In this document: positions 55,623-64,000 of the stretch, piece by piece
Numbering within the stretch: the stretch's first letter is position 1
How the letters are laid out: every line of letters begins with the position of its first letter
From: Cylindrotheca closterium
Taxonomy: Eukaryota; Bacillariophyta; Bacillariophyceae; Bacillariales; Bacillariaceae
Length of the DNA: 64,000 nucleotides
Direction of reading: 5' to 3'
NCBI GenBank assembly: GCA_933822405.4
Contig: CAKOGP040001112.1
Location: forward strand, 1,115,647-1,179,646
Position numbers and translations under genes: made by a program
Notes under the pieces: generated by a model
The model's input: only the letters and a program-made list of their open reading frames with translations
Told to the model about the DNA's origin: nothing
The model's database searches: none

Positions 55623-56375
55623 TCACCAGAAAAACTTAACGTAAGTTACAAAGGCAACAATAGAGCCTCCAACAAGTATCGGTGCAGCTTGTTGTAATCG
55701 CGCTTGCCACGTCAATTTTCTTGTTCCCCACTTGAAACCACTTGATTGTTTGAGCAAGTCCTGACTAATGTTTTGGACATTGTCGAGTTTTTCCCCTCGA
55801 TCTAACAAATCATTGATATTCTTTTTCATAATCGATTGAATCTCGCTCAGATCATCATTTAGCTTCGATCTCTGTAGCCGTTCGTCCTGGAATTCGCGTT
55901 GCTTCCGTTGGATAATTGGATCGTAATGAATAAATGCAAATGGTCTGGCTGTTTTGTCAACCTCCGTTCTCCACTGAGAGCATCACATGTCACATGCTTG
56001 AGTAAGAAGTGCGTCTAGATAAATACAATACAAGCTTTCTTGCAGGCAGGCACTCACATTGCTGTCAAACTCCTTGACAAGTTCCGAGAGGATCATGTCA
56101 CACACCTCGTCCAAATAGAGAAACGCCAATCTTTTTGGATATCTCGCTTCCGCCAATGTTAAGAAACACAGACTATCGCGAGTCATGTAGTAGAACACCA
56201 TGTCACCGGAGGTAATGGACATCTTCGTTGGCGTTCCTGTAGTGATCTTGCGCAAGATGTCTTTGGCTTCCTTCTGGTGTTGATTTGTCAGGGGAGTACC
56301 AGGTGATGGAGTTTGAGAAGCAACCAGTGGGAGCCCATCAGAGATACGTGCAACTTGAGTCAATAGGGGTGGCAT
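55623..56375 (-). CDS. SEC22: Sec22-like R-SNARE
   Basis: Two exons: complement(join(55623..55973,56058..56375)), 222 residues; intron 84 nt, phase 0, GTGAGT...TGCTCTCAG. N-terminal longin domain (MSITSGDMVFYYMTRDSLCF, RLAFLYLDEVCDMILSELVK) continues across the junction into RPFAFIHYDPIIQRKQREFQ, as in Sec22. The R-SNARE helix is KLNDDLSEIQSIMKKNINDL followed by LDRGEKLDNVQ, with the central Arg of the zero layer. Tail anchor APILVGGSIVAFVTYVKFFW. Sec22 cycles between ER and Golgi and pairs with syntaxin 18 at the ER. Length is typical (about 215). Confidence 0.92.
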
Positions 56376-56618
56376 TCTCGTAGCTCCTTTGAATGTTGTT
56401 TGCTCGTGGTTAGCAATTATAGTGTTAGCGATTCAACTCCTAGCTAGAGTTTCAGTCATCTTTGGTTGTGATTGATGACGGTTGAACCAGAGTTGACTCA
56501 TCTGACTTCTCGACCTTTCAAGGCTACAGTACACCCAGCTGTTTGAAAGCCCAAAACACCTACAATCGTGGTGGAGATCAACGTATTGCCCTAGGAAAAT
56601 TCTAAGAATGGTTCATTT

Positions 56619-58564
56619 TTACATGCTACGACTCAGGTGTGATAGCGCCTCTTCTTTCACAGCTTCGGATCGTTCCTGGATTTTAAGAGCTTCCGCTTGC
56701 GCAACACTGTCCACCCTTCCAACCATTCGATTGTAACGCTGCCGGAAATCGACCTTTTCGACCAATGACCTTAGCGCAAAGTAATATTTGGCATACAAAC
56801 TGGATTGCAATATGTGAGAATTAGGGCCGACCGAGTGGTACAACACAGATCTCATTTCAAACAAACGTACCTGCTGGAAATGTACAGATCCCATTTGATG
56901 TTCCGTAAAAAGTTTACTTCCAACTTGTTGATCGCATCCAGCGAATATTGTGGATAGACACATGAAAACTCAATGTTCCACGAGCTTAGATCTTGCCATA
57001 CCTTGGATGCCAAGAGCAACCCGCACATGAAGATTGGTCTCCATGTGCAGGCCATCAAAGGCACTTTCGCGGCTTCCATGAGGCGCTCAACGTAAATGAG
57101 ACAAACAATCGAACACTCGGACGACAATTGTACCGATTTGAAGAGCTGATGTGCAAATTCATAAATTTCTTTTTCTGATGGAATCATGTATTTCGTCTTG
57201 ATCTTTCGCAGACCAAAGACCATCCCAGGTCGAGCCATAGGAATTCGTACCATTGTGCATTTGTATTTGGGAGTGCAAAAGGTTTCTTCAGAAAAGGCAT
57301 CCTTCATCGCCGAAGTGAAAAGAGCTCGACTACCAAGTCTGGCATCGTTACTTTCAAAGCGTCGTTCAATCTTGACAATGTGCTGGTGAATAATCATGGC
57401 AACTCGACGCAGAGCATCCCTAAAGTTCGGTCGCTGTAGTGTACCCATGGTCGTGGCCATGGTTTGGACCGGAGTTCGATTTTCGGCAGCCTTGTACTTG
57501 ATTTTCTTCTTTTCAATGCGTGGGGTATAAGCATCACAGGACGGTCGAAACATTTCCACTTGTTTTTTCGATTTCAGATCATACGAAACTCGTTTCTTCT
57601 TTTCTTTCTTTTTCTTCTTCTGCGATTGTGGCGAACGAAGACTTGACTTTGCTTGGACAATATTTCGTAACGAATTGACAGCATTCCCTTCAGAGTCAAC
57701 AGCGTTGGTGCCAGTTGCCTGCGCTGCTTGGTTTTGTTTTTCCCATTGACTATCGTTCGAAAGAGTGCCATCTCCGCGGTTAGAGCGTTTTCCCCCATTC
57801 GAGCCACTAGATGTCTGCCTTGATGATCCATTCTTCAGGCCATTTGAGGATGAACTTCTTTTGGACTTATTAGCAATAGAGGCAACCGCCGAAGGAGCGA
57901 TTGCAGAAGCAGGTGGAAGCAGACCGGTTGTATCTACCCGGGATAATTTTTTCGCGTAGCTTCCGAGCGATGCAGCATTTGGATTTTCTAAGGATCCAAT
58001 GGCACTGTACAAAAGAGGCCGAGGTAGCGAGTTGGATGGTGTACTTCCTCGGCTGCTGAGTGACACTGTCGTCACAGATTCTGCTATCTCGCTCCTTGCT
58101 GAACCCTCTATGCTGTTAAAGGAGGATCCCCCATTCAGAACCATGTGTAAAGATTCGGGCGCTGCAGAGTGTGGAATGTTGTATGAAACAGCATCATCTT
58201 CTAGAGGAAAACCACCTTCATAATTGTCCCATTCGTCTTTTCCGATGGAATCTCTATTCAATATTGTCTGTGGTGCGGCTGCTTGGATCAATTCACCAGT
58301 CTCCTCTATGAGAAGGTCGTCCAAGCGTTGGATCGACTCGGATAGTTGAGATATGTTCTTTGTGGAATTGCTTGTTGTATGGCTATCGTTGCCATGTTGT
58401 GCCATTTGCGACGAGATTTCTGACTGATGATGATACGTTGCGGAGTCTCCGCTATCGTGCGATTTCAAGGAAGACGAGGGTTTCTGGTCTGAGATGCTTG
58501 TCGGCATTTTGAGATTCTTTTCTACGGAAGCTTTCGATGTAAGAACTTGAACCAGCGTCGTCAT
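56619..58564 (-). CDS. Cyclin Y-like protein
   Basis: Two exons: complement(join(56619..56799,56871..58564)), 624 residues; intron 71 nt, phase 2. About 450 N-terminal residues are Ser/Asn-rich and disordered, with a basic run (QSQKKKKKEKKKRVSYDLKS). The cyclin box (about 455-575) reads IYEFAHQLFKSVQLSSECSI, VCLIYVERLMEAAKV, ILLASKVW-like LLLASKVWQDLSSWNIEF, INKLEVNFLRNIKWDLYIS and, after the junction, SLYAKYYFALRSL. This is the cyclin Y pattern (PSSVYAKYYFDLRSL), not cyclin A/B/D. Cyclin Y activates CDK14/16-type (PCTAIRE) kinases at membranes. No N-myristoylation signal is seen, unlike animal CCNY. Confidence 0.88.
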
Positions 58565-58981
58565 GCTTTATTGATTCTGATTTGACATTGGATAGGATTG
58601 GAATTGCTTGCTTGGTTACAGTGGTGTGGAGGTATTAGTCTATTTTCTTTCGTGTATTATTGTATGTTTCTTTCTAAAGAACGCACGTGGTTTCGTTGAA
58701 AGGTGTTACAATCTTCTCCAGTGTCGGGTCGTTCGTTGGACGGAGTTGAATAGTTCGTTTCTTTTATTTTAAGGGTTGGTGGGGGGGCCAGGCGCCTTCT
58801 CGTAGGTACAGTATATTCCAGTACAGCGTTTTATTTATTGACAACCAACAGCTGCCAAAAGGACGAAAATACAGAGCTCATATGATTCATTCGACTACTA
58901 ATGGAAATACGGGAATAATGGTTTGATCCAAAATAATTGGTCCCCCAATACTGAAGATTTCGAGGGTTTTCGAATCTTTTC
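58565..58981. promoter_or_regulatory. Divergent region between cyclin Y-like and QSOX genes
   Basis: 417 bp between divergent starts. Contains a CACGTGG core near 58684 and a G-run (GGGGGGG) near 58773. No supported gene. Confidence 0.4.
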
Positions 58982-61497
58982 ATGGGACACAGGTGGAGTA
59001 AAGTTGAACGTGAATATCACAGTCACACGTCACACTCGTCAACAAAACCGAATGGTCACTATCTATTTGGAATGGACGACAAGATGATGCAAGCAATAAT
59101 TTTCCTATCCTTCTATGTCTTGCTAGTTGCCGGGACGGCTACGGATACCTACCTATATTTGGCAGATGCCACAGAGCATCCCATCAAGGAGTACATAGGT
59201 GAAGAGAACCGGTTCATGGATTCCAACTCTCCTCGCGTAGTAGAGTTCTATAGCCCATCCTGTCCTGCTTGTGTTCAGTTCAAACCAAAATACATCAAGC
59301 TTGCGAAAGAGGTGACCGAAAAATATCCACAGATCGAGTTCTTTGCCGTCTCCTGTGACGATCACTTTGATACGTGCAATGAATTTGGTATTGATGATTT
59401 CCCCACTCTAAAGCTCTACAAGGCAGGAGAGGATTCTGGAACCGAGATGGCAGATGACGAAGGTGGATATACGGTGGATCAGATTGTCGAATTGCTCGAC
59501 GTTTCAAATGGAGAATCGATTGGAATAGACAGGGAGAATGAACCTGAAGGAGGTGCCGAAAACGTTGATGAGGAAAACGACGAAAATGAAGCAGACTCTG
59601 ATGCGAATGAGGAAGGGTCAGGTGGAGAGAGGAGTGAGGATAACAGTTATATTCATAACGCGGATGGGGACGATCATGATGAGAATGCACCAGAGGCTGA
59701 CGATGGCGAGGCTGACGATCAAGAAGATCCACGACCACAATTTCGGAAGGAAAATGAAAATATCCAAGAAGATGAAAGCGATAAAAATGATATTAAAGAT
59801 GGTACAAGCGATGAGAATGGCGAGGGTGACGAAAATCTAGTCGAACACTTTCGCCGCGAAAATGAAGACCATCAAGAGACTGAAACTTACCGAGAACATG
59901 ACATGGATGGCGACAATGACGAGGACACCACAGGTGAGAACGACGAAACTGACGAAGACAACAATGGTAGTAGCAATGATGAAGGTACCTCTATCAATGC
60001 GGAGATTACAAAAGCGCGACGTGGAGGGGCACTACACGCCAAGTACAAGCCGATGGAACTTGATCGATTCCGTAGCCCGCTGCTGAAAAAGCTGCAAGAT
60101 TACGATCGCAAACAGAAACGGAAGGGATTCTTTGGCATTTTCTTTGGGGGAACGAAAGACAATGCAGCAGCACACAATGTCGAGTCTGATGTGTTGACGA
60201 AAACAATGAGAGCAAACACTCCAGGCACAGAAGAGTTCATTGCCAGAAGAAAGTCCTTGGATGAGATTATCCAAAAAGCAAGGAAACGATGGAGAAACCG
60301 TGGGTCGATTAGCAACAGCATGACGATTGGAATGTTGCCGTACCACAAGGACGTTCGCGGGAGAAGACGACCTTTGGTTCGGTCGTACGCACATCTGTCA
60401 GAAGAAGAAGGATTGATCCTGGATGTGACGCATTCATTTGTAATGGGACTGAAATATGGTCTCTTTGTCAAGAGCAACCAACTCGACTCAAATCAACTAA
60501 ATACCTTTCGTGACTATCTCGATCTCCTCGGTGTTTCTTTGCCACCGGAATGGCGTCTTCACAAGCTAATTTTGGAGTTAAGACAAAATTATGTCAAAGT
60601 AGGTAAGGGCCGATCCAATTTATTGGAAATCTTGGACAAATATCAGATTCAAGAAGGATGGAGCAAGGATTGTACGAAAGGCAAATTTACATGTGGCTTC
60701 TGGAAGCTGTTGCACACTTCAACTGTTGGCATTGCTGAGAACCGTGGTGGGTTGAACCTAATTGAATCTGGGCTGATTCTTCAATCGGCGAGGACTTTCT
60801 CCCCCTTGGAAGCGGCTAACGCGATACGAAACTACATTGACCATTTTTTTACTTGTGGACCATGCCGAAAAGAATTCATTGCAACCTATGACTCCTGTGA
60901 AAACAATCGGAGATGCGATAGACTGACGGAAGAATTAGAGGGTGCAAGTGTTGCTGATTGGAAAGAATTGCCAACTTGGCTATGGGAAGTTCATAATGAA
61001 GTTTCAGTGCGAGTAGTAAAAACTCGGGCAAACAGCATGAATGCCGGTCTGCCAACAAAGGACAAACATGAGCTTTCCGCGACAGAGCAGCTAGAGGTTC
61101 TTTGGCCTCAAATAAAAGATTGTATTGCATGCTTCAAGGAAGATGGAAGTTGGAAGGAGGCCGGCATTTTCACGTTCCTTGAAAGCAAATACTGGTAATT
61201 CAGACCATGTCGATCCTTTGATATCTCCGAAATACGCCCTTACCAATCTGTCCCTTGTCCCCTTGTTTTAGGCATGGTACTGAGATCGATCCCAAGTACG
61301 ACCGGTTGCTAAAGTTTGAGAGAGAACCGTCGTCCAGCTCGGTCCCAGTCGTATTCCTCCTTGGGCTTCTAGTCATGTACTTTGTGTTGAAGTCGGTCAA
61401 GGGACGGAGCAACGTGATTCAAGTTTCTGTCATCAAGGCGAAACAATTAGCATCCTCAAAAACTTGGCAGGGCAAGAAGTCGCGCTTTAAGGACTAG
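58982..61497 (+). CDS. QSOX-type sulfhydryl oxidase with acidic spacer
   Basis: Two exons: join(58982..61194,61272..61497), 812 residues; intron 77 nt, phase 2. Signal/anchor helix AIIFLSFYVLLVAGTA; ATG 59072 is an alternative start just before it. Thioredoxin domain with C94-P-A-C97 (SPSCPACVQFKP) and FAVSCDDHFDTCNEFGIDDF. Residues about 183-337 are almost only Asp, Glu, Asn and Gly. A helical region follows, then an ERV/ALR flavin domain with FWKLLHTSTVG, C625-G-P-C628 and CENNRRC, WLWEVHNEVSVRV. Exon 2 adds a membrane helix (VPVVFLLGLLVMYFVLKSV). QSOX makes disulfides in ER/Golgi proteins using FAD and O2. The acidic spacer is absent from animal and plant QSOX. Confidence 0.9.
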
Positions 61498-61701
61498 AGC
61501 GAGAATGAATATTCTTATCCAATCCTATCTATACTATTATTATTTTGTTGAGTATCATACATGTACCGGTACCATTACGATGTGTTTTTCGTTTTGCATG
61601 ATTGCATCGCCGGCCTGCGTTGATGTCGGCTGGCTCTTTCAGCGGACACGTACTGTAACCATCACCTCCTTTTTTTCGACCGTTGTTCGAACGAACATCC
61701 A

Positions 61702-62514
61702 ATGCGTTTTGTTGTACAAACTCTCTGTCTTTTCATTCTGACCCTAGCCAACACAATGTCGGTTCCCGAAGAATCAGTCGAGAAGACTATATACCTTATC
61801 CGTCATGCAGAATCTGAAGAAAATAGAAGGATTGGAAGCTTGAAAAACTCTCTGAGGACTCTTGGTCGATTCCGTCTACCAAGTCTGCAAGATGCGAAGG
61901 CTGTAGGAGAACTGCTGAATATTCCTGCACAGATTGACTCGATAGTTAGCGATATTGGCAAGGATCAAATCAGTGACATGAAGGCAAAGCTTGATGCGGC
62001 AAATTTCTTGGAGACTTTCAACGTAAAATTGGTTGTGCATTCTCCTTTGATACGTGCAAGGGAAACGAGCGAGGGTATGCTGGGGTGTGTTGCCCCCGAG
62101 ACAAAGGTAGGCGCCGTAAATCGAGTTGTGGAATTGGCAGAATTGATAGAAATGACGCCAAAAGAATGGATACCCATGTATCGAGGGCAATTCAAGGGAA
62201 GAGTCGAATTTTTTGAGAAATGGCTACATGACCAACCAGAAGATACTATCGCAGTTGTTGGTCACAGTGAATTCTTCAAAGCCATGTTGGGTCTAGATTT
62301 TAAGTTTGGAAATTGTGATGTTTGGAAGTTGACCTTTAACTACTCGAAGAAAGGCCAAGAGATGGAGGATACAACATCGGAACAAATTTGTGCTCCCAAA
62401 AAGAAGCCAAGCAGTGCTGACTTTAAGGAAGGGGAGCAGCTTACAACATATATCTTGCCGCCACAATGGTCAAACGTTACAAAGATATATACTGGAAAAA
62501 AAGTGGAATCATGA
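61702..62514 (+). CDS. Histidine phosphatase superfamily (phosphoglycerate-mutase-like) protein
   Basis: Single exon, 270 residues from ATG 61702 or 252 from ATG 61756. The longer form adds a hydrophobic, signal-like leader (MRFVVQTLCLFILTLANT). The RHG motif IYLIRHAESEEN holds the phosphorylated His; VVHSPLIRARETSEG and VVGHSEFFKAML give the second Arg and His of the pocket. The substrate is unknown; the superfamily includes phosphatases of sugars, nucleotides and proteins. A segment rich in acidic and Lys residues near the end has no motif. A TACCGGTACC palindrome lies 140 bp upstream. Confidence 0.85.
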   Translation: MRFVVQTLCLFILTLANTMSVPEESVEKTIYLIRHAESEENRRIGSLKNSLRTLGRFRLPSLQDAKAVGELLNIPAQIDSIVSDIGKDQISDMKAKLDAANFLETFNVKLVVHSPLIRARETSEGMLGCVAPETKVGAVNRVVELAELIEMTPKEWIPMYRGQFKGRVEFFEKWLHDQPEDTIAVVGHSEFFKAMLGLDFKFGNCDVWKLTFNYSKKGQEMEDTTSEQICAPKKKPSSADFKEGEQLTTYILPPQWSNVTKIYTGKKVES

Positions 62515-62700
62515 ACAGCTCATAATCATAGAACATGGTAATAGTTGGTAGAGATCCTAATCTGTAACGCTGAATGAATCGGGCTAATCGAATAGCCAGC
62601 TGACAGAAAAACGAAACACTGAAAAAAGATAGGAAGCAAGTCAGGAAGGAAAGGAGCAATATTCACCGAGCAACAAACCAGCCAGCACGATACATAGATC

Positions 62701-63984
62701 ATGCTTAGCGGAATCAAAGTCGGAAAGAAAAAGAAGAAAGCTAAGAAGGTACATGAACCGAGCGCTTCATCAGATTCAGATAGGCCGGAGCCAGTTTCCA
62801 AAGAGCCGAGACATGGCCATGAAAATGATGACAACCAATCGGTTGCCGACAAACTACGAAATGCCATTGCCAGTGGCAAAACAAGTGTTCTGGAGGACCG
62901 ATCCGCTTCCCGAATGATTGGACGACTGGAATCGCTTCCTATGGAAGCTGAAAATCCTAGTGATTTTGCTGCTAGTGCTACTGTCGTTGTATCAAGAAAG
63001 ATTTCTTCCATCGATAAACGAGAAGAAGACATGACTGCTGCTGAACTTGCCATGAACGAACGAAACATGACCATGCCGTGGGATGAACAAATGGTCCGAA
63101 ACGCAATCCGCACGGGAAAGAAACGAAAGAAAGGAATATCCGGTGACGACAGTGATGAAGAATTGGAGAATATGAAGCGACTGTTGCCAGTCGATGTCAA
63201 AGAGCAGAAAGCAAAGGCTGCGGGGAAAGCTACGCAACGGGAACAACATCGCGAGGTGGATCGATATTTGAAGCAGGAAAAGATTACTGCCAAGTGTTCA
63301 TGGTGGGTCGGTTCGAAATCTTTTGCAAAGCACCGGTTATTAGGATTTGGAAATCACCTTTCTTTGGTAATGGCCCCTCCTAATCTCTCGTTAATCCCAG
63401 GCCATCACTTTCACATGGTTCCAATCCAACATGCACCATCCTTTGTGGAATGCAACGATGATGCCATTTGGGATGAAGTCAAACGATTTCACACAGCACT
63501 GAGCAACATGTATGCAACTAAGGGAAAGGGTATCATTCTGCTGGAAACAGTATTGCCCAACAACGGATTCTGGCAGACCAAAATGGATGTGATTGCCGTT
63601 CCCTTTTCTGTATTGCAGGATGCTCCAATGTATTTCAAGTCGTCCATGGTAGAACAAAGTGATGAATGGGGTACCCACAACAAGGTGATGCCGACGAGTG
63701 CCAGGAAACCTGTCAAAAGTGTGCTTCCAAAGAAAGGATTCCCCTACTTTTATGTGGATTGGGGAAGTGTATCTACCTCTGAAAATACTGGCTATTGCGC
63801 TATAATTGAAGGAGATAGCTTTCGCCATGACTTTGGAATGGATACACTCTCTTCCATTATGGATTTGGACCCCATTCGATTCAATCGCAGGAGGAAATTC
63901 TCCCATGAAGACGAACGAGAAAATATTGCTGCTTTCATGGAGGGATGGAAGAAGTTTGATTGGACCAAGGATTTGCAAGGCTAA
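62701..63984 (+). CDS. CWF19L2-like splicing/debranching factor (CwfJ family)
   Basis: Single exon, 427 residues. N-terminus is Lys-rich (VGKKKKKAKK), then helical charged segments including TAAELAMNERNMTMPWDEQM, the family's conserved linker. The CwfJ C-terminal domain 1, HIT-like, has GNHLSLVMAPPNLSLIPGHH and FHMVPIQHAPSF. Domain 2 begins near KKGFPYFYVDWG and ends at GWKKFDWTKDLQG, matching WWKPYDFTKS of CWF19L2. The protein works in the post-catalytic spliceosome and intron-lariat turnover. The N-terminal half is shorter than in animals. Ends 16 bp before the window edge. Confidence 0.88.
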   Translation: MLSGIKVGKKKKKAKKVHEPSASSDSDRPEPVSKEPRHGHENDDNQSVADKLRNAIASGKTSVLEDRSASRMIGRLESLPMEAENPSDFAASATVVVSRKISSIDKREEDMTAAELAMNERNMTMPWDEQMVRNAIRTGKKRKKGISGDDSDEELENMKRLLPVDVKEQKAKAAGKATQREQHREVDRYLKQEKITAKCSWWVGSKSFAKHRLLGFGNHLSLVMAPPNLSLIPGHHFHMVPIQHAPSFVECNDDAIWDEVKRFHTALSNMYATKGKGIILLETVLPNNGFWQTKMDVIAVPFSVLQDAPMYFKSSMVEQSDEWGTHNKVMPTSARKPVKSVLPKKGFPYFYVDWGSVSTSENTGYCAIIEGDSFRHDFGMDTLSSIMDLDPIRFNRRRKFSHEDERENIAAFMEGWKKFDWTKDLQG

Positions 63985-64000
63985 CAACGCCAAATGAATA

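Noticed and set aside
1..64000. tRNA, rRNA, CRISPR arrays, intact transposons or retroelement genes
   Set aside because: Looked for cloverleaf-like segments, regularly spaced repeats, and reverse transcriptase, integrase or transposase motifs; none found by eye. A tRNAscan and repeat search would be decisive.

Overview
The window is nuclear DNA of a photosynthetic stramenopile, almost certainly a diatom. Three things show this. (1) Genes are densely packed on both strands and interrupted by small GT-AG introns; I place 39 of them, 66 to 122 nt long. (2) Several proteins begin with a signal peptide whose cleavage site is followed by Phe (AAAFAP, ASAFVP, AAFAP, ATAFTT, AEAFIP), the bipartite plastid-targeting mark of algae with secondary red plastids, and one of them is a fucoxanthin-chlorophyll-type antenna protein. 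(3) The gene set includes families typical of diatoms: short HSFs, helicase-associated-domain proteins and membrane LRR proteins. Species cannot be named. I see no tRNA, rRNA, CRISPR array or intact transposon.

Layout. 0-9 kb: 3' end of a GMC oxidoreductase, a small unknown protein, a RINT1/TIP20 tether and a MYBBP1A/POL5 nucleolar protein. 9-16.4 kb: a membrane LRR protein, a syntaxin-18-like SNARE and a CPA2 cation/proton antiporter. 17-24.4 kb: SWEET sugar transporter, SGF29, RRP9, an antenna protein and a plastid signal peptidase. 24.5-32 kb: RTEL1 helicase, HSF and cyclin L. 32.3-37 kb: an NHE antiporter and an EF3-like ABC ATPase. 37.5-41.8 kb: two divergent paralogous SAM methyltransferases, one of which is fused to a D-2-hydroxyacid dehydrogenase and a class II aldolase domain. 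42-51.1 kb: HA-repeat protein, NASP, PPPDE peptidase, RPB9, an unknown plastid protein, and a Qbc SNARE fused to a beta-trefoil-like domain. 51.5-56.4 kb: plastid S1 protein, a 91-aa plastid protein, an EHD-type GTPase with a secretory/plastid leader, and Sec22. 56.6-64 kb: cyclin Y-like, QSOX, histidine phosphatase and CWF19L2.

Most genes are housekeeping genes. Themes that recur are nuclear information processing (RPB9, SGF29, RRP9, MYBBP1A, CWF19L2, NASP, RTEL1), retrograde ER traffic (RINT1, syntaxin 18, Sec22), ion/osmotic balance (CPA1 and CPA2 antiporters, SDMT-like methyltransferases) and plastid biogenesis. The observations most worth follow-up are the methyltransferase / 2-hydroxyacid dehydrogenase / aldolase fusion (39041-41797), the SNARE-trefoil fusion (49629-51092), and the EHD GTPase with a putative plastid leader (53443-55241).

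Gene models below are spliced by eye from splice signals, reading phase and family conservation. Joins are given in each entry.
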